From Pseudomonas graminis (GTDB lineage: Bacteria; Pseudomonadota; Gammaproteobacteria; Pseudomonadales; Pseudomonadaceae), in NCBI RefSeq assembly GCF_001705435.1, contig NZ_MDEN01000060.1:216631-280630 (forward strand): a stretch of 64,000 bases of DNA. The letters are read 5' to 3'. The translations under genes and the position numbers were made by a program. Below are positions 8,693 through 18,200 of the stretch, piece by piece. Every line of letters starts with the position of its first letter. Position 1 is the first letter of the stretch. Under the pieces are notes generated by a model, which did not search any database, was not told the origin of the DNA, and saw only the letters and a program-made list of their open reading frames with translations.

Positions 8693-9046
8693 TCACTCAA
8701 CCCAGTGATACACCGGCGTGTCGCCCTGGCTTTCCACTTTCACGTTGGCGCTGTGACGCATGCGCACCATCAGGCGTTTGCCCGCAGCGGTGCTGCCCGA
8801 CAGACCTTCCAGCTGACCGAGCAGATCCGGCCCGTTCAGGTGACCTGCCTTGCGCAACAGCGCCTGAGCGATATCCCAGACAGCATCGTTGCGACTGGCG
8901 ACAGGCTTGACGGGCGTATCAGTGGGCGCAGACGCTTCCCGCACCTGCGTGCCCAACTGAACACCCAGCCGAGCCCAATCGGCGTCGTCCATTTCCACAG
9001 TCAGATCCACCGGCAGATCGCCGACGGTTCCACGGATTCGCAGCAT
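8693..9046 (-). CDS. Conserved protein of unknown function
   Basis: A 117-residue soluble protein beginning MLRIRGTVGDLPVDLTVEMD, with no signal peptide or membrane segment. I do not recognise a domain. A beta-like N-terminal part (residues 1-35) is followed by a linker and a helical segment DAVWDIAQALLRKAGHLNGPDLLGQLEGL, then a basic stretch (KRLMVRMRHSANVKVE). The start at 9046 is chosen for AGAGGA about 8 bases upstream; the frame is open to 9175 but that extension looks non-coding. It is divergent from the zinc cluster, with a Zur-like box in the shared 182-base spacer. Confidence 0.65.
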   Translation of the reverse strand: MLRIRGTVGDLPVDLTVEMDDADWARLGVQLGTQVREASAPTDTPVKPVASRNDAVWDIAQALLRKAGHLNGPDLLGQLEGLSGSTAAGKRLMVRMRHSANVKVESQGDTPVYHWVE

Positions 9047-9177
9047 GGGGTGTGTCCTCTGATAGGGCGGACCGGCATGGTCCCACAGGAATTGGCGACC
9101 TGCACGTGATCCCTGAACCCTCCGCGACGCACCTCCATAAGCGCTGCCTGAAAAAGTTAAGAAACGGCGCCACACAT

Positions 9178-9197
9178 TGTTATAAGATTACATAACA
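9178..9197 (+). promoter_or_regulatory. Zur-like operator upstream of the zinc cluster
   Basis: TGTTATAAGATTACA (9178-9192) matches 12 of 14 defined positions of the gammaproteobacterial Zur core TGTTATA-N-TATAACA. The wider sequence is an inverted repeat TGTTAT...ATAACA ending at 9197. It lies 37-51 bases before the start of the His-rich periplasmic protein gene, and TATAAG inside it could be the -10 element, so a bound repressor would block transcription. Confidence 0.7.
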
Positions 9198-9228
9198 CAT
9201 TTCAGACTCGCTTCCGGAGCTTTCCCCC

Positions 9229-9807
9229 ATGCGTCGTTTGCTACTCGCCCTGCCCTTCGCCCTGCTGCCCCTCGCCGTCGCCTTCGCGGCCGATGAACAT
9301 GACCATGATCATGAGCACGGCAGTCTCGGCGCGCACGTCCACGGTGTCGCGCGGCTGGATATGGCGCTGGACGGCCGCACGCTGGAACTGGAACTCGACA
9401 CCCCGGCCATGAATATCGTCGGCTTCGAGCACCCGGCAACCACCGACGCAGACAAAATGACCCTGGCCCTGGCCAAGGAAACCCTGCTCAAGCCCCACGC
9501 GCTGTTCAGTCTTCCGGAAGCGGCCGGCTGCACCGCCACCAGACAACGTGTGGAAAGCACGCTGTTCGGCGACAAGGATGACGACGATCACGACCACGCC
9601 GATGGCGACGCCGCCGAACACGAGCACAGCGAAATTCACGGCCACTATCAATTCACCTGCAGCGCGCCAAATGTGTTCAACAAGCTCGATCTGACCCAAC
9701 TGTTCAAAAGCTTCCCGGCCACCCAGACCATTCAGGTGCAGTTGGTGACACCGAAACGCCAGATGGGCGCCGAAGTGCGTCCGAGCAATCCGGCGATCAA
9801 GTTTTAA
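9229..9807 (+). CDS. zrgA: Periplasmic His-rich zinc-binding protein, DUF2796 (ZrgA-like)
   Basis: 192 residues with a signal peptide (residues 1-20, cut before ADEHDH). Two His/Asp clusters, residues 22-38 (six His) and 116-139 (six His), are typical metal-capture loops. The core (VARLDMALDGRTLELELDTPAMNIVGFEH; later HGHYQFTCSAPNVFNKLDL) matches the DUF2796 family, whose Vibrio member ZrgA is the zinc-binding part of a Zur-regulated importer. The start is ATG 9229, with GGAG nine bases upstream. It is first in a co-directional row with an ABC ATPase, a permease and a DUF3299 protein; the P. aeruginosa equivalents are PA4063-PA4066. A direct zinc-delivery role is inference. Confidence 0.88.
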   Translation: MRRLLLALPFALLPLAVAFAADEHDHDHEHGSLGAHVHGVARLDMALDGRTLELELDTPAMNIVGFEHPATTDADKMTLALAKETLLKPHALFSLPEAAGCTATRQRVESTLFGDKDDDDHDHADGDAAEHEHSEIHGHYQFTCSAPNVFNKLDLTQLFKSFPATQTIQVQLVTPKRQMGAEVRPSNPAIKF

Positions 9808-9870
9808 CCAACGCCGCTCCATCAGCGACCGGGCTTCCCGGTCGATCACTTTTCAGACGCACGTGTGGCC

Positions 9871-10581
9871 ATGACTCAAGCGCTCATTGAATTGTCCGAA
9901 CTCGGCTTCAGCTGGCCGGGGCATCCGCAACTGCTGGACATTCCGGCGTTTCGCCTCGATGCCGGCGAAACCCTGTTCCTCAAAGGCCCCAGCGGCAGCG
10001 GTAAAACCACGCTGCTGGGTCTACTGGGCGGTGTGCAGCGCCCGAGTCGCGGCAGCGTTCGCCTGCTCGGTCAAGAGCTGACACAGCTCTCGGCCGGAGC
10101 GCGGGACCGCTTTCGTGTCGATCACACGGGCTACATTTTCCAGCAGTTCAACCTGCTGCCGTTTTTGTCAGTGCGCGAGAACGTCGAGCTGCCCTGCCGC
10201 TTTTCCACATTACGCACCCAGCGGGCGACCCAGCGCCACGGCAGCGTCGACAAAGCGGCTGAAACCCTGCTCGCTCACCTCGGCTTGAAAGACCCTGAAA
10301 TGCTGGGCCGCCGCGCCGACTCGCTGTCCATCGGTCAGCAGCAGCGCGTCGCTGCCGCACGCGCCCTGATCGGCCAGCCGGAACTGGTCATCGCCGACGA
10401 GCCCACCTCGGCGCTGGATGCCGACGCCCGCGAGGCCTTCATTCAGCTGCTGTTCGCCGAATGCCGCGAGGCCGGTGCCAGCCTGTTGTTCGTCAGCCAT
10501 GATCAGAGCCTGGCGCCGCTGTTCGACCGCAACCTGTCGCTGGCCGAACTCAATCGCGCCGCCGTCGCCGCAGAGGTTTGA
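9871..10581 (+). CDS. zrgB: ABC transporter ATP-binding protein of the zinc-responsive cluster (LolD/MacB type)
   Basis: 236 residues. Walker A GPSGSGKTT (39-47), Q-loop QQFNLLPF (91-98), signature LSIGQQQRV (152-160) and Walker B LVIADEP (172-178) are all intact. The sequence type is the LolD/MacB subfamily that pairs with FtsX-like permeases, not the Znu-type importer ATPases. I use ATG 9871; a GTG two codons upstream (9865) is an alternative. Its stop is one base before the permease start, so the two are coupled. It presumably drives the cluster's permease. Confidence 0.87.
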   Translation: MTQALIELSELGFSWPGHPQLLDIPAFRLDAGETLFLKGPSGSGKTTLLGLLGGVQRPSRGSVRLLGQELTQLSAGARDRFRVDHTGYIFQQFNLLPFLSVRENVELPCRFSTLRTQRATQRHGSVDKAAETLLAHLGLKDPEMLGRRADSLSIGQQQRVAAARALIGQPELVIADEPTSALDADAREAFIQLLFAECREAGASLLFVSHDQSLAPLFDRNLSLAELNRAAVAAEV

Positions 10582-10582
10582 G

Positions 10583-11848
10583 ATGTATCTTCTTCGTCTG
10601 GCATTGGCCAGCCTCGCCAACCGCCGCTTCACTGCCTTCCTCACCGCGTTCGCCATTGCCCTCTCCGTCTGCCTGCTGCTGGCGGTCGAACGGGTGCGCA
10701 CCGAAGCGCGCGCGAGTTTCGCCAGCACCATCAGCGGCACGGATCTGATCGTCGGCGCGCGCTCGGGCTCGGTCAACCTGCTGCTCTACTCGGTATTCCG
10801 CATCGGCAACGCCACCAACAACATTCGCTGGGACAGCTTCGAGCACTTCGCCAACAGCAAGCAGGTGAAGTGGGCGATCCCGATTTCCCTGGGTGACAGC
10901 CATCGCGGCTATCGGGTGATGGGCACCAATGAATCGTATTTCGAGCACTACCAGTACGGTCGTCAGCAGCATCTCGAAATGGCCGACGGCCGGCCGTTTG
11001 CCACCGACCCGTTTGAAGTGGTGCTCGGCGCGGAAGTGGCGGACGCGCTGCATTACAAGCTCGGCGACAAGCTGGTGCTGGCCCACGGCGTCGCGACGGT
11101 GAGTCTGGTCAAGCATGACGACAAGCCGTTCACCGTGGTCGGCATTCTCAAACGCACCGGCACGCCGGTGGACCGCACGCTGCATATCAGCCTGGGCGGC
11201 ATGGAGGCCATTCACATCGACTGGCACAACGGCGTGCCGGCACAAGGCGCCGGTCGGATCAGTGCCGATCAGGCACGCAATATGGACCTCACGCCCACGG
11301 CCATCACTGCCTTCATGCTCGGGCTTAACAGCAAGATCGCGACCTTTGCCGTGCAGCGCGAGATCAACGAGTTCCGCGGCGAACCGATGCTGGCGATTCT
11401 GCCGGGGGTGGCGCTGCAGGAGCTGTGGAGCCTGATGGGCACCGCTGAAAAAGCGCTGTTCGTGATCTCGTTGTTCGTTGTCTTGACCGGGCTGATCGGC
11501 ATGCTGACGGCGATTCTCACCAGCCTCAACGAGCGGCGTCGCGAGATGGCGATTCTGCGCTCGGTGGGGGCACGGCCTTGGCACATCGCCAGTCTGCTGG
11601 TGCTGGAAGCCTTCGCCCTGGCGCTGGGGGGCTCGGTCTGCGGCCTGGCACTGCTTTACATCGGCATCGCCTCCGCGCAGGGTTACGTGCAGGCCAATTA
11701 CGGTTTGTATTTGCCGCTGTCGCTGCCCAGCACGTACGAGTGGACGCTGCTGACAGGCATTCTCGGCGCTGCCGTGTTAATGGGCACCGTGCCCGCGTGG
11801 CGAGCCTATCGCCAGTCGCTGGCAGACGGGTTGTCGATTCGTTTATGA
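10583..11848 (+). CDS. zrgC: FtsX/MacB-like ABC permease of the zinc-responsive cluster
   Basis: 421 residues. One N-terminal membrane segment (TAFLTAFAIALSVCLLLAV, about 20-38) is followed by a large periplasmic MacB-like domain beginning SGTDLIVGARSG, and by three C-terminal segments: FVISLFVVLTGLIGMLTAIL, LLVLEAFALALGGSVCGLALLYI and the final TGILGAAVLMGTVPAW. SLNERRREMAILRSVGA is the family's cytoplasmic coupling motif. This topology belongs to mechanotransmitting or extrusion-type ABC systems. ATG 10583 is chosen because the conserved MYLLRLALASLANRR begins there. Confidence 0.87.
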   Translation: MYLLRLALASLANRRFTAFLTAFAIALSVCLLLAVERVRTEARASFASTISGTDLIVGARSGSVNLLLYSVFRIGNATNNIRWDSFEHFANSKQVKWAIPISLGDSHRGYRVMGTNESYFEHYQYGRQQHLEMADGRPFATDPFEVVLGAEVADALHYKLGDKLVLAHGVATVSLVKHDDKPFTVVGILKRTGTPVDRTLHISLGGMEAIHIDWHNGVPAQGAGRISADQARNMDLTPTAITAFMLGLNSKIATFAVQREINEFRGEPMLAILPGVALQELWSLMGTAEKALFVISLFVVLTGLIGMLTAILTSLNERRREMAILRSVGARPWHIASLLVLEAFALALGGSVCGLALLYIGIASAQGYVQANYGLYLPLSLPSTYEWTLLTGILGAAVLMGTVPAWRAYRQSLADGLSIRL

Positions 11849-11858
11849 GGTCGTTGTG

Positions 11859-12380
11859 ATGCGGATGGGTTGGATGCTGATAATGCTCGTCGTGACGCCG
11901 TTGTGGGCGCAGGACCTGCGCGTGCTGACGTGGCAGGAAATGATCCCGCCTGACGCACCGCCGGTGAAGCTGATCACCGCGCCCATTCACAACCTGTCGA
12001 GCATGGCGGACACCCTGTCAGTCGAGTCGGCGCCCGCCGCCCATCAACTGGCGCCCCATGCGCCGGTGGTCAAATCGCTCGATGGCCAGCGAGTGCGGCT
12101 GCCGGGGTATATCGTGCCGCTGGAAGTCAGCGAGGAAGGCCGGGTGACAGAGTTTCTGTTGGTGCCCTACTTCGGCGCCTGCATTCACGTGCCCCCACCG
12201 CCGCCGAATCAGATCGTCCACGTGACGAGCGAACTGGGCGTGAAGGTGGACGAGCTGTACCAACCCTACTGGATCGAAGGTCCGATGCAGGTCAAATCCT
12301 CGACCAGCGAATTGGCCGACGCGGGTTACCAGATGGAAGCGGACAAGATTCTGGTGTACGAAATGCCGGATGAGCAGTGA
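11859..12380 (+). CDS. zrgD: Exported DUF3299 protein of the zinc-responsive cluster
   Basis: A 173-residue protein with a short signal peptide (MRMGWMLIMLVVTPLWA, cut before QDLRVLTW). The DUF3299 core is clear: TWQEMIPPD, VRLPGYIVPLE, FLLVPYFGACIHVPPPPPNQIVHV, with a conserved Cys-x-His that could bind metal. Function unknown in the family, but it recurs beside Zur-regulated transport genes. I use ATG 11859, eight bases after GAGG; GTG 11856 is an alternative. Ten bases after the permease stop, so last gene of the operon. Confidence 0.82.
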   Translation: MRMGWMLIMLVVTPLWAQDLRVLTWQEMIPPDAPPVKLITAPIHNLSSMADTLSVESAPAAHQLAPHAPVVKSLDGQRVRLPGYIVPLEVSEEGRVTEFLLVPYFGACIHVPPPPPNQIVHVTSELGVKVDELYQPYWIEGPMQVKSSTSELADAGYQMEADKILVYEMPDEQ

Positions 12381-12416
12381 GTGGCCGTTAACAGGCACAC
12401 CCTAATCGAGTTTTCA

Positions 12417-12458
12417 TTGAGCCAGGTCAAAAGCCGCGACCTAGACGCTTCGTAACAT
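12417..12458 (+). promoter_or_regulatory. ANR/FNR-like box and promoter of oprG
   Basis: TTGAGCCAGGTCAA (12417-12430) agrees with the ANR/FNR consensus TTGAT-N4-ATCAA at 8 of 10 positions. A possible -10 TAACAT lies at 12453-12458; a transcript starting near 12465 puts the box centre at about -41.5, the position of a class II activator site. Confidence 0.6.
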
Positions 12459-12493
12459 ACGGCATACCTTTTTTATGCCCTTACGGAGCCCCC

Positions 12494-13180
12494 ATGCACA
12501 AGTACCTGCTCAGCGCGCCCCTGCTCGCGCTTGCACTCGGTGTCCCACTCGCCGCTCACGCCCACCAGGCCGGTGACTTCATCATTCGCGCCGGTGCTGC
12601 CACAACGGCGCCCAATGAAGAGAGCGGCAACCTCAAGCTGGACGGCACCAAAGTCCCGGGGACCAAAGCGACACTGGACAGCGACACCCAACTGGGCCTG
12701 GCCTTCGCCTACATGCTCACCGACCACGTGGGCCTTGAGTTGCTGGCGGCAACGCCTTTCCAGCACACCGTTGCGGTCAAGGGCCTGGGCCCGGGTCTGG
12801 ATGGCAAGCTGGCGGACGTGAAGCAGCTGCCGCCGACCCTGTCGCTGCAGTACTACCCGATGGATGCGACGTCGAAATTCCAGCCCTATGCCGGTGTCGG
12901 CGTGAACTACACCTGGTTCTACGATGAAAACCTGAGCAGCGAACGCAAAGGCCAGGGCATGAATAACCTGCACATCAAGAATTCGTGGGGCTGGGCCGGT
13001 CAGATCGGCGCGGACTACATGCTGACGGACAAGATCATGCTCAACGCCGCCGTCTGGTACGTGGACATCGACACCCAAGCGACGCTGGACGGCCCGTCGG
13101 CGCTGGGCGTCGGCCGGACCAAAGTGAACGTGGACGTCGATCCGTGGGTGTACATGGTTGGCGTGGGCTACAAGTTCTAA
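12494..13180 (+). CDS. oprG: Outer membrane protein OprG, OmpW family
   Basis: An eight-stranded beta-barrel porin of 228 residues, close to the family size. The signal peptide ends at ...PLAAHA before HQAGDFIIRAGA. Typical OmpW features follow: DSDTQLGLAFAYMLTDHVGLELLAATPF, LPPTLSLQYYP, FQPYAGVGVNYTWFYDE, and the C-terminal strand WVYMVGVGYKF ending in Phe for Bam recognition. OmpW proteins pass small hydrophobic molecules. The location after the DUF3299 gene and before the epimerase matches oprG in P. aeruginosa, an ANR-regulated gene. ATG 12494 follows GGAG. Confidence 0.9.
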   Translation: MHKYLLSAPLLALALGVPLAAHAHQAGDFIIRAGAATTAPNEESGNLKLDGTKVPGTKATLDSDTQLGLAFAYMLTDHVGLELLAATPFQHTVAVKGLGPGLDGKLADVKQLPPTLSLQYYPMDATSKFQPYAGVGVNYTWFYDENLSSERKGQGMNNLHIKNSWGWAGQIGADYMLTDKIMLNAAVWYVDIDTQATLDGPSALGVGRTKVNVDVDPWVYMVGVGYKF

Positions 13181-13206
13181 GCGCTTGCGCCCCAACGAAC
13201 AGGCAT

Positions 13207-13234
13207 AAAAAAGGCACCTCATCGGTGCCTTTTT
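13207..13234. terminator. Bidirectional Rho-independent terminator after oprG and the epimerase gene
   Basis: AAAAAAGGCACC - TCATC - GGTGCCTTTTT: a GC stem flanked by A and T runs, lying between the convergent oprG (plus) and epimerase (minus) genes, so it can end both transcripts. Confidence 0.9.
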
Positions 13235-13246
13235 GCTGCGCGGGTT

Positions 13247-14176
13247 TCAGCGCCCCAGCAGTCGCGCCAGCCCGACCTTCAGCGGCGTGGGCTCTGGCAC
13301 TTTGAAGCGCTCAAGCAGACGCTGATTGCTCGCCCGGGAATGCTTGATGTCACCCGAACGCGCCGGCAGGTAGCTTACCGCTGGCAGGTTCCCCACCACC
13401 TCGGCAAGGGCGGCCAGCAGCTCATTCAGCGAAGTCGTCGCGTTCAGGCCGACATTGACCGCGCCCTCTGCCACCGTCGGCATTTCGATTCCCTGTACCA
13501 CAAGGTCAACCAGGTCCTCGACGTAGAAGAAGTCGCGGGTCTGCTCGCCATCACCGAAAACGGCAATCGGCAGGCCGTTTACCGCACGCTCCGCGAAGAT
13601 GCTGATCACGCCGGAGTACGGCGATGAAGGGTCCTGGCGCGGGCCGAAGATGTTGAAGAAGCGGAACACGACAGGCTCGAAACCATGCTGACGGCGATAG
13701 AAATCGAAGTAGTGCTCACCGGCCAGTTTGTCTGACGCGTAGGGAGTCAGCGGTGCTTTCGGGGTGTCTTCGGTGATGGGCTCGCCTTCACCGTTGTTGC
13801 CGTACACCGCAGCGCTGGAAGCAAACACCACGCGTTTGATACCGGCCTGGCGCATCGCTTCGCAGACATTCAGCGTGCCGATGAAATTGCTCTGGTGCGT
13901 CTTCACCGGATCATCCACCGAGGCCTGCACCGACGCGACGGCAGCCAGGTGCGCCACGGCCTGGCAACCTACCGCCGCTCGGGCCACCAGCGCGGCATCG
14001 GCCACATCACCTTCGATCAGCTCGACACGCGGGTTGTCCAGCGGCAGGTTGCTGCGCTTGCCGGTGGACAGGTCGTCGAGAATGCGCACGGCATAGCCTT
14101 TGGCGAGCAGCGCGTCCGTCAGGTGCGAACCGATGAAACCGGCGCCGCCGGTGATGAGGACAGGAGCATCAGACAT
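13247..14176 (-). CDS. NAD-dependent epimerase/dehydratase (UDP-glucose 4-epimerase type)
   Basis: 309 residues, extended short-chain dehydrogenase. GGAGFIGSH at residues 10-18 binds NAD; ASSAAVYG and YASDKLAGEHY give the Ser and YxxxK catalytic residues; FRFFNIFGPRQDP is the substrate loop of UDP-sugar epimerases. Likely acts on a nucleotide sugar for surface polysaccharide. The start is ATG 14176, overlapping the end of the upstream reductase gene by eight bases; a longer frame to 14215 lacks family match. Corresponds by order to PA4068. Confidence 0.88.
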   Translation of the reverse strand: MSDAPVLITGGAGFIGSHLTDALLAKGYAVRILDDLSTGKRSNLPLDNPRVELIEGDVADAALVARAAVGCQAVAHLAAVASVQASVDDPVKTHQSNFIGTLNVCEAMRQAGIKRVVFASSAAVYGNNGEGEPITEDTPKAPLTPYASDKLAGEHYFDFYRRQHGFEPVVFRFFNIFGPRQDPSSPYSGVISIFAERAVNGLPIAVFGDGEQTRDFFYVEDLVDLVVQGIEMPTVAEGAVNVGLNATTSLNELLAALAEVVGNLPAVSYLPARSGDIKHSRASNQRLLERFKVPEPTPLKVGLARLLGR

Positions 14177-15053
14177 GGCGGTAATAGCGGTCCAGTAGGT
14201 TGGGCAGGCCGGCACGCCAGGCGCGTGGCTTGATACCGAAAGTGTGGAGAATTTTCTTGCAGGCGAGCACGGCGTTCTGCGGCTCCTCGCTGGCGTCCGG
14301 ACGTGCGGCGTGGGCCTGCGCGGTAGGTACCTCGATCGCCAGCGGGCGCAGCAGACGGGCTTCGGTCAACACGGCCTGACCGAACGCCAGTGGCGTGGTC
14401 GCTTCGTGGCCGGCGTAGTGATAAGTACCCCACAGCGGCGCGGCGCAATCGAGCTGTTTGAGCACCGAAATGATCACCCTCGCGGCATCGTCGACCGGCG
14501 TCGGATTGCCACGACGGTCGTCTGCCAGCAGCAATTCACCAGGGGATTCGGCGCGGCTGAGAAAGCGCCCCAGTACACCTTCGGCGCTGTCGTCGAGCAG
14601 CCAGCCAAAACGCAGCAGCACATGCTGCGGACAGGTTGCCCGCACGCTTTGCTCGATGCGCCACAGGGCCTGCCCACGGGAACCCAGCGGCACGGGCTCG
14701 TCTTTTTCGCTGTAAGCCGTCGCCCGCGAACCGTCGAAAACGCGGTAGCTGGAGGGCTGAACAAGGACGATGTTGTGGTGCTGGCACAGTTCAGCGAGAC
14801 GCTCCACAGAGCGTTCCTGATTATCCAGCCTGTCAGCGCTTACCCGATCCGCCTGAAACCAGTCGAAGTAGTAAGCGAGATTGATCAAGGCATCCGGGCG
14901 GGTGTCATCGAGCAGTTGCGTCAGGCTTGCCGCATCCCAACCGTCTTGCGGTGGGCGCGGCGCGAGGAATCCAATGTTCTCCTCGGCACCTAGACGAATC
15001 AACGCCTGCCCGAGGGCATTCCCGCCGCCCAATAGCATAAGGCGCATTCGCAT
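14169..15053 (-). CDS. RmlD-like sugar-nucleotide reductase
   Basis: 294 residues, starting MRMRLMLLGGGNALGQALIR with a Rossmann glycine motif. The pattern fits dTDP-4-dehydrorhamnose reductase (RmlD) relatives: RPDALINLAYYFDWFQADR, VLVQPSSYRVFDG, RFGWLLDDSAEGVLGRFL and PTPVDDAARVIISVLKQL. Catalytic YxxxK is not clear, so the chemistry may differ. ATG 15053 chosen because the conserved sequence starts there. It precedes and overlaps the epimerase gene, so the two probably act on the same nucleotide-sugar pathway. Confidence 0.75.
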   Translation of the reverse strand: MRMRLMLLGGGNALGQALIRLGAEENIGFLAPRPPQDGWDAASLTQLLDDTRPDALINLAYYFDWFQADRVSADRLDNQERSVERLAELCQHHNIVLVQPSSYRVFDGSRATAYSEKDEPVPLGSRGQALWRIEQSVRATCPQHVLLRFGWLLDDSAEGVLGRFLSRAESPGELLLADDRRGNPTPVDDAARVIISVLKQLDCAAPLWGTYHYAGHEATTPLAFGQAVLTEARLLRPLAIEVPTAQAHAARPDASEEPQNAVLACKKILHTFGIKPRAWRAGLPNLLDRYYRHV

Positions 15054-15244
15054 AGAGTCAGCAGGCTCAGTCTTCAGGTCGATTAAAAATAGGTGAAAAA
15101 CGTCCGCAAACATAACACGTCGACGGGCAAGTCCCAACAGCCTCGGGCGCGCGGGACTGCGTGAAGCTGTTGAGGCGCGCCGCCGATCACTTGGCCCGGT
15201 ATCTGCCTCTTGCATCTGCCTGCCTGCGCCCGCATTAATTAGCG

Positions 15245-18200
15245 ATGAACCTTCCCCAGACACCCGACCCGGTGCTCGACGCCTTTCATCCGGCGGTCAG
15301 CGCGTGGTTTCGCTCGACATTCCCGGCCATTACCGCGGCCCAGGCCCAGGCGTGGCCGCTGATCAAACGCCGCGAGTCCACGCTGATTGCCGCGCCCACC
15401 GGTTCCGGGAAAACCCTGACCGCGTTTCTGGCGGTCATTGATGATCTGGTGCATCAGGGGCTGGAGCGGGGTGGCGAGCTGCCGAACGAGACTTTCGTGG
15501 TGTACGTTTCGCCCCTGAAAGCGCTGTCCAACGACATTCAGATCAATCTGCAAAACCCGTTGGCGGGCATCACCGATCAGCTGATTCAGCAAGGTCTGCC
15601 CGGGCTGCGCATCACCACTGCCGTGCGCACCGGCGACACGCCGCAGAAAGAACGCACCGCGATGCGTAAAACCGCGCCGAACATTTTGGTGACGACGCCG
15701 GAGTCGCTCTACGTGCTGCTGGGGTCCGACTCCGGTCGGCGCATGCTCGCGAGCACGCAGACCGTCATCGTCGATGAGATTCACGCGATCGCGGCCGGCA
15801 AGCGCGGCAGTCATCTCGCCCTGACACTGGAGCGTTTACAGGCGCTGTGTGCGAAACCGCTGCTGCGTATCGGCCTGTCAGCAACGCAAAAACCTATCGA
15901 GCGGGTGTCGCGCTTTCTGGTGGGCAGCGACCCGGTCAGCCGGCCGTGCGCCATCGTCGACATCGGCCACGCGCGCCCCCGGGATCTGGCTATCGAAGTG
16001 CCGCCTGTGGCCCTGAGCGCCGTGATGTCCAGCGACGTCTGGCAACTGGTCTACGACCGGCTCGCGGTGCTGGCGCGTGAACATCGCACCACGCTGATTT
16101 TCGTCAACACCCGGCGCCTGGCCGAGCGCATGGCGCGGCATTTGAGCGAGCGACTGGGCAACGAGGCCGTTGCCGCCCACCACGGCAGCATGGCCAAGGA
16201 ACAGCGGCTCGACGCCGAGCAGCGCCTCAAGCGCGGTGATCTGCAAGTGCTGATTGCCACCGCTTCGCTGGAGTTGGGGATTGATATCGGTGACGTCGAT
16301 CTGGTCTGCCAGATCAGCTCGCCCCGCTCCATCGCGTCCTTTTTGCAGCGCGTCGGCCGCTCCGGTCACCACGTTGGCGGCACACCCAAGGGGCGGCTGT
16401 TCGCGGTTTCCCGGGACGATCTGATCGAGTGCGCGGCGCTGCTGGATTGTGTGCGTCGCGGCGAGCTCGACACGCTGGTCATTCCCAAGGCGCCGCTGGA
16501 TGTGCTGGCGCAGCAGATCATCGCCGAGGTCAGTTGTCAGGAATGGCAGGAGCAGGACCTGCTGGCGCTGTTCCGCAAGGCTTCGCCCTACGCCTACGTC
16601 GATGAAGGCCATTATCAGGCGCTGCTGAGCATGCTCGCCGAAGGCTACAGCGGGCGTCAAGGCGTGCGCGCGGCGTACCTGCATCGCGACGCGCTGACCC
16701 GCACGTTGCGTGGCCGGCGCGGCAGCAAACTCACGGCGGTCACCAGTGGCGGCACGATTCCGGACAACGCCGATTACAGCGTGGTCTTGGAACCCCAGGC
16801 GCTGAACATCGGTACCGTCAACGAAGACTTCGCCGTGGAGAGCGCCGCGGGGGACATCTTCCAGCTGGGCAACACGTCCTACCGGATTCTGCGGATCGAG
16901 TCCGGCCGCGTGCGGGTCGAGGACGCCCACGGCATGCCGCCGAATATTCCGTTCTGGATGGGCGAGGCCCCGGGGCGCAGCGATGAGTTGTCGTTCGCCG
17001 TCGCCCGCTTGCAGGCCGACATCGACGAGCAGCTCAGCGCCCACCCCGGCAATCTTCAGGCCTGCACGGACTGGCTGGTAAAAAGCCTGGGCCTGGACCT
17101 CGCCAGCGCCGAGCAGATCATTGAATACCTCGCCCGCGCGCACTCGGCCCTGGGCGCGCTGCCGTCACAGGACACGCTGGTCATCGAGCGCTTTTTCGAT
17201 CAGTCCGGCGGCACGCAACTGGTGATTCATTCCCCGTTCGGCAGCCGGGTCAATCGCGCGTGGGGGCTAGCGCTGCGCAAGCGCTTCTGCCGCACCTTCA
17301 ACTTCGAGCTGCAAGCCGCCGCCAGCGAGGACGCCATCGTGCTGTCGCTGTCCACGGCGCACAGCTTTGCGCTTGACGAAGTCTGGCGTTATCTCAACGC
17401 CGCCACCGCCGAGCATTTACTGATTCAGGCGGTGCTGGATGCGCCGCTGTTCGGCGTGCGCTGGCGCTGGAACGCCGGGGTCGCATTGGCCCTGCCGCGT
17501 TACACCGGCGGACGAAAAGTGGCGCCTCAGTTGCAACGGATCAAGAGCGATGACCTGATCGCCACGGTGTTTCCGGACCAGATCGCCTGCCTGGAAAATC
17601 TGGTGGGCGAGCGGGAAGTGCCGGAGCATCCGCTGATCGAGCAGACCCTGGACGACTGCCTGCACGAAGCCATGGACGCCGAAAGCTGGCTGAAACTGCT
17701 GCGGCGCATGGAGAACGGCGAAGTGCGCCTGGTCAGTCGCGATCTGCCTGCGCCCTCGCCGCTGGCGGCGGAAATCCTCAACGCCAAGCCGTATGCGTTT
17801 CTCGACAACGCGCCGCTGGAAGAACGTCGCACCCAGGCGGTTCTCAATCGGCGCTGGAGCGACCCGGAATCCACCGACGATCTCGGCGCGCTGGATGTCG
17901 ATGCGATCAAAGCGGTGGCCGATGAAGCCTGGCCGCAGCCGCAAAACGTGGATGAGATGCACGAGGCGCTCATGAGCCTGGGGTGCATCACCGGCGTGGA
18001 GGCCCGCGAGCACAGCGACTGGATGAAATGGCTGGAGAGCCTGGCCCGCTCGGGTCGTGGCACGCGCTTGCAGGTCACCCCGGAACAGGCGCTGTGGATT
18101 CCTCTGGAGCGGCTGACGTGTTTGCAGGCGATCTACCCCGCCGCTGAAATGCACCCGCCATTGGCGGCATTGGCCGGGTTCGATGAAGCGTGGACCGAAG

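Noticed and set aside
15878..17143. Minus-strand open frame inside lhr
   Set aside because: Overlaps the conserved helicase domain and shows no protein family.
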